Shown piece after piece: positions 16,991 through 24,511 of a stretch of DNA of 64,000 nt. Numbering within the stretch: the first letter of the stretch is position 1; each line of letters opens with the position of its first letter. Location: assembly GCA_031459765.1 (NCBI GenBank), contig JAVKHY010000003.1, forward strand, positions 270,949 through 334,948, given 5' to 3'. The notes below the pieces were generated by a model that searched no databases, was not told the origin of the DNA, and saw only the letters and a program-made list of their open reading frames with translations. The translations under genes were made by a program, and so were the position numbers. The DNA comes from Armatimonadota bacterium. Lineage in GTDB: Bacteria > Sysuimicrobiota > Sysuimicrobiia > Sysuimicrobiales > Kaftiobacteriaceae.

Positions 16991-19249
16991 ATGGGCGGCA
17001 TTGAGGGCCGCGCACTCGAGGGTTGGCTGTTCGACGTCTACCCCGCCGCCGAGGGCATGGTGGTATGGGTCCTCGACCGTGACGGCCGCCCGCACCGCCT
17101 GATCGTGCGCTACCAGCCGGGGATGTTCTTCGCCGGACCCCTGCGCGCCGTCGAGCAGGTGGAGCGCGCGCTGCGTCCCCTGAACGCGCCGGTGACCATC
17201 CGCCCGGCCGTCCAGCGCGAGTTGATGAGCGGGGAGGAGGTGGCGGTCTTCCGCCTCTCGGTCGGCAATCCGCTCCTCTTTCCCGCCGCGGCGCGGCGGC
17301 TGGCCCGCCTCCCCGGGCTGACGCTGTACAACTGCGACATCCCGGTCAGCCGGCTGTTTTTCTACGAGTCCCGATTGTTCCCGCTAGCCCGCTGCCGGTT
17401 CGAGGTCGAAGACGGCGTGGCACGCGCCGTGGAGCCGCTCAGCCATCCCGAGGATTTGGAGTACGACCTCCCGCCGCTTCTGACCCTGCGGCTGCGGCTC
17501 GTCTCCCCCCTCCGCGGCGACGCGCTGGCGAGCCCCGCGCACGGCCGGTGGGGGCTGCTGGAGGCGGGCGTGGACGGCGAGACCGTGGTGGTGGACGGCG
17601 ACGATCCCGCGGACTGTATCCGCAGCCTGAACCGGCTGCTCGCCCGTTACGATCCCGACGTGATCCTCACGGAGTGGGGGGATGCCGTCCTCCTGCCGCG
17701 CCTGCGCGCGCTCGCCGCCCGCAGCGGCTTGCCGCTCTATCTCAACCGGGAGCCGCACGGCGCGGTGCGCACCCGCCGCCCGCGTTCCTATCTGACCTAC
17801 GGCCAGGTCGTCTATCAGGCCGGGGCGCAGATGCTGTACGGCCGCTGGCACATCGACCTCCAGAACTCCTTCATCTACAGCGAGGGCGAACTGGCCGGGC
17901 TGCTGGAGGTGGCGCGGCTGTCCGGGATCCCGGTGCAGGACCAAGCCCGCACCTCCACCGGGACGGCGATCAGTTCCATGCAGATCCAGCAGGCGGTCCG
18001 CGACGGCGTGCTCATCCCCTGGCAGAAGAGCGAGCCGGAGGCGTTTAAGACCGGCTCCCAGCTGCTCCTCACCGACAAAGGCGGGCTGACCTACCAGCCG
18101 CTGGTCGGGCTGTACGAGCAGGTGGGCGAACTTGACTTCTCCTCGATGTACCCGACGCTGATGGCGACGTTCAATCTCTCTCCCGAGACGATCGGCTGCC
18201 GGTGCTGTCCGGACTCCCGGGTGCCCGAGATCGGCTACAGCGTCTGCCGCCGCCGCCGCGGGCTGGTGCCGCGCGTGCTGGACCATCTCCTCGAACGGCG
18301 GATGTATTACAAGCGGCGCAGGAATGAGAGCCGCGGAGCGCAGCGCGCGCTCTACCACCAGCGGCAGACGGCGCTGAAGTGGTGTCTGGTGACATCCTTC
18401 GGCTACCTCGGCTACCGCAACGCCCGCTTCGGCCGCATCGAGGCCCACGAGGCGGTGACGGCCTTCGCCCGCGAGAAGCTCCTGCAGGCCAAGGAGGTGG
18501 CGGAGCGGCGCGGCTACCGCCTGCTGCACGCCCTGGTGGACTCGCTGTGGTTGCACCGTCCCGGCGCCACGCGGGAGGACTACGACGCGCTGGCCGGCGA
18601 GGTCACGCAGGCCACGGGGTTGCCGATCTTCGTCGAGGGCGTCTACCGCTGGCTCGGGTTCCTGCCGTCCAAAACCCACGCCGGCGTCGGCGTCCCCAAC
18701 CGGTACCTGGGCGTCTTCGAAGACGGCACGACGAAGGTCCGGGGCATCGAGGTCCGGCGTTCGGACGTGCCTTTGATCGCGGCGGAGACACAGGCCCGGA
18801 TGCTGGAGCGGATGTTCGCCTGTCGGGATCTGGCGGCGCTGCGCGCCGCCCTGCCCGAGGTGCTCGAGATCCTGGCCGAGGCCCTGCTGCGGCTGCGGAC
18901 CGGGGAGGTCGCGCCCGAGGAGTTGGTGGTGACCACGCGCCTGTCCCGGGAGGTCGCCGACTACCGGCACCACACCGTGCAGGCCGTCACGGCGCGCTCG
19001 CTGTCCCGCCACGGCGCCCGTCTCCATCCGGGGGAAGCGATCCAGTACATCATCACCGACCGCAGGGCGAAGGCGCCCGAGGACCGCGTGCGGCCCTGCA
19101 CGTTGCTCGGCGACGACTGGAGCTACGATGCCGACGACTACGCGCGGATGGTCGTGCGGGCGGCCGGGACGGTGCTGGATCTTTTGGGGTACGGCGAGGA
19201 CCGGCTGTGGCGGGAGATGTGGACACGCCGGTCCCCGGAGGGACCGTGA
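16991..19249 (+). CDS. Family B DNA polymerase (PolB2/Dpo2-like), SOS-controlled, exonuclease-defective
   Basis: 752 residues. Polymerase motif A is 'ELDFSSMYPTLM' (Asp382), motif B 'KWCLVTSFGYLGY' (Lys463, Gly471, Tyr472) and motif C 'HALVDSLW' (Asp517). In motif C the first Asp of the usual DTD is Leu515, but the essential second Asp is kept. A KxY-like 'SKTHAGVGVPNRYLG' follows. In the N-terminal exonuclease region Exo I (DxE) is not recognisable, and the Exo II position reads 'DPDVILTEWGDAVLLPRL' (221-238), lacking the catalytic Asp. Proofreading is therefore probably lost. This pattern and the altered motif C recall archaeal PolB2/Dpo2. LexA-type control suggests translesion synthesis, analogous to but distinct from E. 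coli Pol II. Confidence 0.82.
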   Translation: MGGIEGRALEGWLFDVYPAAEGMVVWVLDRDGRPHRLIVRYQPGMFFAGPLRAVEQVERALRPLNAPVTIRPAVQRELMSGEEVAVFRLSVGNPLLFPAAARRLARLPGLTLYNCDIPVSRLFFYESRLFPLARCRFEVEDGVARAVEPLSHPEDLEYDLPPLLTLRLRLVSPLRGDALASPAHGRWGLLEAGVDGETVVVDGDDPADCIRSLNRLLARYDPDVILTEWGDAVLLPRLRALAARSGLPLYLNREPHGAVRTRRPRSYLTYGQVVYQAGAQMLYGRWHIDLQNSFIYSEGELAGLLEVARLSGIPVQDQARTSTGTAISSMQIQQAVRDGVLIPWQKSEPEAFKTGSQLLLTDKGGLTYQPLVGLYEQVGELDFSSMYPTLMATFNLSPETIGCRCCPDSRVPEIGYSVCRRRRGLVPRVLDHLLERRMYYKRRRNESRGAQRALYHQRQTALKWCLVTSFGYLGYRNARFGRIEAHEAVTAFAREKLLQAKEVAERRGYRLLHALVDSLWLHRPGATREDYDALAGEVTQATGLPIFVEGVYRWLGFLPSKTHAGVGVPNRYLGVFEDGTTKVRGIEVRRSDVPLIAAETQARMLERMFACRDLAALRAALPEVLEILAEALLRLRTGEVAPEELVVTTRLSREVADYRHHTVQAVTARSLSRHGARLHPGEAIQYIITDRRAKAPEDRVRPCTLLGDDWSYDADDYARMVVRAAGTVLDLLGYGEDRLWREMWTRRSPEGP

Positions 19250-19406
19250 ACGCCGATCTCCCGAACGTTCGCCCTCCGGCCTCTGATCCGCGCCGATTCT
19301 TCCTCCATTCTTTCCGGCTTCTTCCCGCACGCCGCACGTCCCCGCCGCCTCCGGTCTACCCGCGCGACGCGGCGGGAAACTTGCTTAGAGAACCCCCAGG
19401 AAACCT

Positions 19407-20786
19407 GTGCGACAACGGCGGAAGTCTCGGGGTCGAACCGGGCGACGCGCGACGGTTCGCATCGCCCTGGCCGGGGGGCTGGTGGCTGTCGCCCTCATCG
19501 CCACGCTGTCTCCGCTCGCCGCCGCCGCGGTGGAGGAGGCGGTGGTGCGCGAAGAGGCCCGCCGCGTGACGGCGCAGGTGGAACGCCTCGTCGCCACCGC
19601 GTTTGCGTCGGAGGAATTCCGCAGCGGCGTCCGTCCGGCCACCCGGCGCCGCCTCGATGCGCTCCTCTCCACATCCGGCACGGTGGGCGTGGTCCAGGTG
19701 CGGTTGTGGAGCCGCGACGGACTCCTCCTCTACAGCAGCACCGGCGGCGCGGTCGGACAGCGCGCTCCCGTGTCGGAGGGACTGCGGGCGGCGGTCCGCG
19801 CCTTCGTCGGCGCGACTCCCGCCTACGCCTCCCTGCCATCCACCGTGCGCCCCTTCACCTCCGACACGATGTACCTGTCCGCCGAAGGGTACCTGCGCTA
19901 CCTGGCCTTCCAGCAGAACCAGGTCTGGCTCGCCGCGGCCGTGCGCGCCGCCTCGCCCAAGACGGTGGTCGCCCACAGGGCGGAGAGCGGGACGGCGCGG
20001 TTCTACCTGCCCGCCCGCGCCAGCGGCGCGACGGTGCCGGCCGGCGCCTTCGAGGTCTCCTACGACTTTCGCCCGCTGGAGCGGAAGGTCGCGCAGCTCC
20101 AGCGCGGGGTGTGGACGGGGATTCCCAGCGGCATCTTGACCCTCTACGGCGCCCTGCTGGCGCTGGTGGTGGGCGGGCCCGCCCTGCCCATGCGCCGCCG
20201 CGAGGACCAGGAGGCCGTGCACTACGGCGTGTTCCGCGCTCTGGCCAGCGCCGTGGATGCCCGCGACGGGGAGACCGGCGATCACAGCGGGCGGGTGGCC
20301 TCCTACGCCGTGGCCATCGGCCGGCGCCTGCGGTTGTCCGGCGACGCCATCGCCGAGTTGAGCCTGGCCGCGGCGTTGCACGACATCGGCAAGATCAGCG
20401 TGCCCGATGCGGTGCTGCGCAAGACGGGGCCGCTGACGCCCGAGGAATGGGGGCTGATGCGCCGCCACGCCGTCGTCGGCAGCCGGATCCTCCACGACGC
20501 GCCTTTCGGCGAGGCGGTCAAACAGGCCGTGCGCCACGTCCACGAGTGGTGGAACGGCCGCGGCTATCCCGACCGCCTGAAGGGAGAACAGATTCCGCTC
20601 TACGCGCGGATTCTGGCCGTGGCCGACGCCTTCGAGGCGATGACCTCCGACCGGCCCTACCGGTCGGCGCTGTCACCGGAGGAGGCGCTGGCCGAGTTGA
20701 GCCGCATGCGCGGCGTGCAGTTCGATCCGCAGATCGTCGATCTCTTCTCGGAGTGGGTCAGGGGGGTCGCGCCGGCGACTCTGTGA
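19407..20786 (+). CDS. Membrane HD-GYP cyclic-di-GMP phosphodiesterase
   Basis: 459 residues: a membrane helix at about 17-40, an extracytoplasmic sensory region of ~190 residues, a second helix at about 232-256, then an HD-GYP domain. Catalytic elements are HDIGK (H325, D326) and 'HVHEWWNGRGYP' (H379 to P388), with 'ADAFEAMTSDRPYR' following. Such proteins hydrolyse c-di-GMP to GMP. GTG 19407 has AGGAAA upstream. The 157-base gap after the polymerase gene shows only a 10-bp palindrome at about 19263-19272. The 3' end overlaps the convergent DUF72 gene by 29 bases. Confidence 0.9.
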   Translation: MRQRRKSRGRTGRRATVRIALAGGLVAVALIATLSPLAAAAVEEAVVREEARRVTAQVERLVATAFASEEFRSGVRPATRRRLDALLSTSGTVGVVQVRLWSRDGLLLYSSTGGAVGQRAPVSEGLRAAVRAFVGATPAYASLPSTVRPFTSDTMYLSAEGYLRYLAFQQNQVWLAAAVRAASPKTVVAHRAESGTARFYLPARASGATVPAGAFEVSYDFRPLERKVAQLQRGVWTGIPSGILTLYGALLALVVGGPALPMRRREDQEAVHYGVFRALASAVDARDGETGDHSGRVASYAVAIGRRLRLSGDAIAELSLAAALHDIGKISVPDAVLRKTGPLTPEEWGLMRRHAVVGSRILHDAPFGEAVKQAVRHVHEWWNGRGYPDRLKGEQIPLYARILAVADAFEAMTSDRPYRSALSPEEALAELSRMRGVQFDPQIVDLFSEWVRGVAPATL

Positions 20787-21747
20787 GCATGGCCAGGATC
20801 TCCCGGGCGTTGCGGGCCGACTGTCCCCGGTAGTGGTTGTTGAACAGCAGGAAGATCCGTTCCACCTCGGAGCCCAGGCTCTGCACCGTGTGCACCCAGG
20901 GCCGGAGCTCCTCTGCCGTGTACAGATAGTCGTAGACCCGGCTGGTGGGCGCGCGGCATTCGAGCATCGCCGGGTTCCGGCCGTGGAAGCGGACGACACT
21001 CCACGGTGCCGTCACCTCCACATCGCTGGGCGGCAGGTAGGCCTGCGCCAGCAGGTCGGGGATCACGTAGGCATATCCGCGGCGTCGCAGATAGGAGAGG
21101 AGCTCGGAGCGGTGGGGTTCCTCCAGCCATTCGCGGTGGCGGATCTCGACGGCCACCGGCCAGCGGCGCAGGTACGGTTCCCAGCGGTCGAGATGCCTGA
21201 AGAGGTCCGGCGTGTACCTGCGGCCCTTGGGGAACTGGAAGAGCACGTGGGCCAGCCGGCCCTCCCGAACGAACTCCTCCAGGAAGGCGGCGAAGTAGTC
21301 CCACAGGGCGTGGAGGATCTCCTCCGGGAGGTGCGCCGCCTCCACCTCGGTGGCGGCGGCCAGCGCAGGAGGCAGGAGGGCCAGGATCTCCGGAGGCAAC
21401 CGGCGCGGATCGGTGGCGTGCCAGGTGAACAGGGCGAAGGCCTTCACCGCGAAGATGAAACCCGAGGGCGTCCACCGGACCCACTTCGCCGCCCGATCCG
21501 GGCTCTGCAGGGCGTGATAGGTGGCGTCCACTTCGACCGTGGGAAAGACCGTGGCGTAGTAGCGGAGGCGGCGCTCGGGATCGTTGCGCACGCTGCGGGG
21601 GTAGAATCCCCCTTCCCTGACGAAGTTGGGATCGGCCCAGGAGCAGGTTCCGACGTAGACCGCACAGCGTCCGACGGTCACGGGACGGGCGGGCCGATCG
21701 AGGTCGAGGGGCACCGAAGGGACCACAGAGAGTGATTCGATTGACAC
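20758..21747 (-). CDS. DUF72 family protein
   Basis: 329 residues. The family pattern is clear: 'VYVGTCSWADPNFVREGGFYP', '..RLRYYATVFPTVEVDATYHALQ', 'FAVKAFALFTWH', 'FQFPKGRRY', 'VAVEIRHREWL', 'VVRFHGRNPAML' and 'IFLLFNNHYRGQSARNAREI'. DUF72 adopts a TIM-barrel resembling xylose isomerase or endonuclease IV, but biochemical function is unsettled. The annotated GTG at 21747 lies inside the secD promoter. A GTG start about 23 codons further in (V-T-V-G-R) would match typical family starts better, so the N-terminus is uncertain. Confidence 0.8.
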   Translation of the reverse strand: MSIESLSVVPSVPLDLDRPARPVTVGRCAVYVGTCSWADPNFVREGGFYPRSVRNDPERRLRYYATVFPTVEVDATYHALQSPDRAAKWVRWTPSGFIFAVKAFALFTWHATDPRRLPPEILALLPPALAAATEVEAAHLPEEILHALWDYFAAFLEEFVREGRLAHVLFQFPKGRRYTPDLFRHLDRWEPYLRRWPVAVEIRHREWLEEPHRSELLSYLRRRGYAYVIPDLLAQAYLPPSDVEVTAPWSVVRFHGRNPAMLECRAPTSRVYDYLYTAEELRPWVHTVQSLGSEVERIFLLFNNHYRGQSARNAREILAMLTESPARPP

Positions 21748-21769
21748 TCCCGGATCGCCTCCCTATGAT
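21741..21769 (+). promoter_or_regulatory. Consensus sigma-70 promoter for secD-secF
   Basis: TTGACA (21741-21746), a 17-base spacer, TATGAT (21764-21769), with a predicted start near 21776. The GTG of secD at 21797 has GGGAGGAG upstream. It overlaps the 5' end of the divergent DUF72 gene. Confidence 0.8.
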
Positions 21770-21796
21770 TGATGAGGTTCCGGGAGGAGTGGTGCC

Positions 21797-23131
21797 GTGA
21801 GACGGCTGTGGGTCCGGATGCTCTTCGTGGTCATCCTGGCGGTGGCCGCGGTCCAGATCGTCTTCGCCCCGGTGCGCATCGTCCGCCGCACTCCCGAGTA
21901 CCAGGGCTTCAAGGTCCGCGTCAACCTCGGGCTCGACCTCCAGGGCGGCAGTTACCTGGTGCTGGAGGCGCAGGACACCCAGACCCTGCGCGCGACGCCC
22001 GAGACCGTGGACGCGGCGATGCGGGTCATCGAGAACCGTATCGACCAGCTGGGCGTGGTGGAGCCCACGGTGCAGCGGCAGGGCAGCCGCCGGATCATCG
22101 TTGAGCTGCCCGGCATCCAGGATCCGGAACGGGCCATCGAGCTCATCGGGAAAACCGCCCTCCTCGAGTTCGTCGATACGCAGCTCACCCAGCTGCCCCA
22201 GGGCGCGCGCTGGTCGGCCGACGGGAAGACGGTGCAGCTTCCGCCTCCGGCGCAGCCGCTCACCCTGGAGAAGAAGGTCATCCTCACCGGCGCCGACCTG
22301 GCCGACGCCCAGGCCTCCTTCGATCAGACTACGGGGGAGCCCATCGTCAACTTTCAGTTGAAGGGAAAGGGCGCCAAGGTCTTCGAGGAGTTCACCGCGG
22401 CCAACATCGGCAAATATTTGACCATCGTCCTGGACGACGAGGTCATCTCCTCCCCGGTGATCCGCGACCGCATCGGCGGCGGCAACGGGCAGATCAGCGG
22501 CGGGTTCCGGGACATCGCGGAGGCGCGCGACCTGGCCGTCCTGCTCCGCGGCGGCGCCCTGCCCGTGCCGGTGGAGGTCATCGAGCGGCGGTCCGTGGGC
22601 CCGACGCTGGGGCGCGACTCCCTGGATCGGACGCTGCGGGCGGGCGGCGTGGCCCTGGTCATGGTCCTGCTGTTCATGATCCTGCTCTACGGCGTCGGAG
22701 GGCTCCTGGCCGATGCGGCTCTGGTCCTCTACGGTATCTTCCTGCTGGCCGGGCTCACTGCCCTGGGGGCGACGCTGACGCTGCCGGGCATCGCGGCTTT
22801 CATCCTCTCCGTGGGGATGGCGATCGACGCCAACATCCTGATCTTCGAGCGGATCAAAGAGGAGCTCCGCGCCGGCAAGACGCTGCGGGCCGCCATCGGC
22901 GGGGGATGGACCCGGGCCTGGAGCGCGATCCTGGACAGCAATGTCACCACGCTGCTGGCGGCGCTGGTCCTGTTCGTCCTGGGCACGGGGCCGATCAAGG
23001 GCTTCGCCGTGACGCTGGCCCTGGGGGTCGTGATCTCGATGTTCACCGCCATCGTGGTCACGCGCATCCTGGTGGACTCCACCTCGGCGGCGCTGCGGCC
23101 CTCCTGGCTGCGCTTCGGGGCCGAGCGATGA
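21797..23131 (+). CDS. secD: Protein translocase subunit SecD
   Basis: 444 residues. The N-terminal helix (about 5-25) is followed by 'LGLDLQGGSYLVLEA', the D1 motif. The periplasmic P1 domain follows ('MRVIENRIDQLGVVEPTVQRQGSRRIIVELPG'), then six-helix RND-like features including 'LPVPVEVIERRSVGPTLG' and 'SVGMAIDANILIFERIKEELRAGKTLRAAI'. SecD with SecF uses the proton motive force to pull proteins outward after SecA/SecYEG translocation. It overlaps secF by four bases (ATGA). Confidence 0.95.
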   Translation: MRRLWVRMLFVVILAVAAVQIVFAPVRIVRRTPEYQGFKVRVNLGLDLQGGSYLVLEAQDTQTLRATPETVDAAMRVIENRIDQLGVVEPTVQRQGSRRIIVELPGIQDPERAIELIGKTALLEFVDTQLTQLPQGARWSADGKTVQLPPPAQPLTLEKKVILTGADLADAQASFDQTTGEPIVNFQLKGKGAKVFEEFTAANIGKYLTIVLDDEVISSPVIRDRIGGGNGQISGGFRDIAEARDLAVLLRGGALPVPVEVIERRSVGPTLGRDSLDRTLRAGGVALVMVLLFMILLYGVGGLLADAALVLYGIFLLAGLTALGATLTLPGIAAFILSVGMAIDANILIFERIKEELRAGKTLRAAIGGGWTRAWSAILDSNVTTLLAALVLFVLGTGPIKGFAVTLALGVVISMFTAIVVTRILVDSTSAALRPSWLRFGAER

Positions 23132-24090
23132 AGACCTGGAACATCATCGGAAGCCGTCGCTACGGCTACCTGCTCTCGCTGGCGATCCTCCTTCCCGGCG
23201 TCATCGCCCTGGTCAGCTGGGGGATCAACTTCGGCATCGACTTCACCGGGGGCACGCTGCTGGATGTGCGCCTGGGCCGCGACGCGTCCATCCAGGAGGT
23301 CCGCGAGGTCCTGGGCGCCTTCGGGCAGGCGGAGGCCGTGATCCAGACGTCTCCCGACCGCCCGCGGCAGGTGCTGATCCGCACCGAGCACCTCGACGAG
23401 GCCCAGACGGCGCGGGTGATGGCGGCGCTGCGCGGGCGGTTCGGCGGCGTGGAGTTGCTGCTGGCCGAGCGGGTGGGGCCCAAGATCGGGCGGGAGCTCC
23501 GCCGCCAGGCCGTCCTGGCCGTGACCCTCGGGCTGCTCCTCCAGGTCGTCTACATCTCCTGGCGCTTCCGCTCCCTGCGTTTCGCCGTGGCGGCGGACGT
23601 CGCGCTGCTCCACGACCTGCTGGTCGTCGTCGGCCTCTACGCCCTGACCCGCCGTCAGGTGGACAGTTCCTTCGTCGCCGTCCTCCTCACCGTCGTGGGA
23701 TACTCGATCAACGACACCGTCGTCGTCTTCGACCGGATCCGCGAGACCGCCGGCCAGCGGCTGCGGATCGGGTTCCCGGAGCTGGTGAACCGCAGCATCC
23801 TGGAAGTGCTCACCCGGTCCCTGACCACCGGCATCGGGGCGATCATGGCCATCGTCGCCATCTACTTCCTGGGTGGGGTGACGATCCGCGACTTCGCCTT
23901 CGGCCTGGCCGCCGGCGTGGTCACGGGGACCTACTCCTCGATCTTCGTGGCCAGCGCGCTGCTCGTGGACTGGCACCTGTGGAGCGAGCGGCGGGCAGGG
24001 CGTCCCGCGGCCGTCCGCGCTCCCGAGCCCCTGCCGCCCCCCCCCGCCGTCGCCGGCCCGCGGACGTCCCGCCGCCGCGCCCGCCGCTAG
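23128..24090 (+). CDS. secF: Protein translocase subunit SecF
   Basis: 320 residues. SecF motifs: 'INFGIDFTGGTLLDVRLG' near the N-terminus, 'VGPKIGRELRRQAVLAVTLGLLLQVVYISWRF', and 'VGYSINDTVVVFDRIRE' in helix 4 with 'VNRSILEVLTRSLTTGIGAI'. The C-terminal ~40 residues are Pro/Arg-rich and cytoplasmic. It is translationally coupled to secD. Confidence 0.95.
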   Translation: MKTWNIIGSRRYGYLLSLAILLPGVIALVSWGINFGIDFTGGTLLDVRLGRDASIQEVREVLGAFGQAEAVIQTSPDRPRQVLIRTEHLDEAQTARVMAALRGRFGGVELLLAERVGPKIGRELRRQAVLAVTLGLLLQVVYISWRFRSLRFAVAADVALLHDLLVVVGLYALTRRQVDSSFVAVLLTVVGYSINDTVVVFDRIRETAGQRLRIGFPELVNRSILEVLTRSLTTGIGAIMAIVAIYFLGGVTIRDFAFGLAAGVVTGTYSSIFVASALLVDWHLWSERRAGRPAAVRAPEPLPPPPAVAGPRTSRRRARR

Positions 24091-24169
24091 GGTCGGCAAG
24101 GGACCGGTCCGCCCCGCAGGGAACACTTACCGCTGACTGGAGCAGGTCAACGGCGGATCGAGGGACGCC

Positions 24170-24451
24170 ATGGTCATCATCGGGGCAATCGTTCTGGTCC
24201 TGGCGACGGTCTTTGTGCTGGAGAACCAGAAGACGATCGTCACCATCGAGTTCCTGGCCTGGAGCTACACGACGTCGCTGGGGGTGGCTCTGCTGGCCGC
24301 GGTGCTGGTCGGGGCGGTCATCATCTACGTCAGCAGCTTCGTCAAGCAGGCGCAGCTGCGCGCGCAGCTGCGTTCGGCCGAGGCCCGGCTGCGGGACCTC
24401 GAGCGCCAGCAGCGGCAGGCGGAAGGTGGCGACCAGGCCGCCCGTGTGTAG
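24170..24451 (+). CDS. LapA-domain (DUF1049) small membrane protein
   Basis: 93 residues with the LapA domain: 'VFVLENQKTIVTIEFLAWSYTTSLGVALLAAVLVGAVIIYV', i.e. two membrane helices joined by a short hydrophilic stretch, followed by a coiled-coil tail (residues ~60-88, QAQLRAQLRSAEARLRDLERQQRQ). In other bacteria related proteins act in envelope assembly, but the role here is unknown. GAGGGA lies before the ATG. It is flanked by secF and recJ. Confidence 0.78.
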   Translation: MVIIGAIVLVLATVFVLENQKTIVTIEFLAWSYTTSLGVALLAAVLVGAVIIYVSSFVKQAQLRAQLRSAEARLRDLERQQRQAEGGDQAARV

Positions 24452-24511
24452 CGGCCCCGGCGGCCGCGCCTCCGGCCATCCCGGCCGCCGGCCCGGTCAC
24501 CGGGGGAGGTG

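Noticed and set aside
16991..19249. Classification of the polymerase as ordinary E. coli-type Pol II
   Set aside because: Motif C lacks the first Asp of DTD, exonuclease acidic residues are missing, and the partner genes differ; the PolB2-like assignment fits better.
19263..19272. CGAACGTTCG palindrome downstream of the polymerase gene as a second LexA box
   Set aside because: Half-sites are directly abutted, without the four-base spacer of the CGAAC-N4-GTTCG operator, and it is not near a promoter I can identify.
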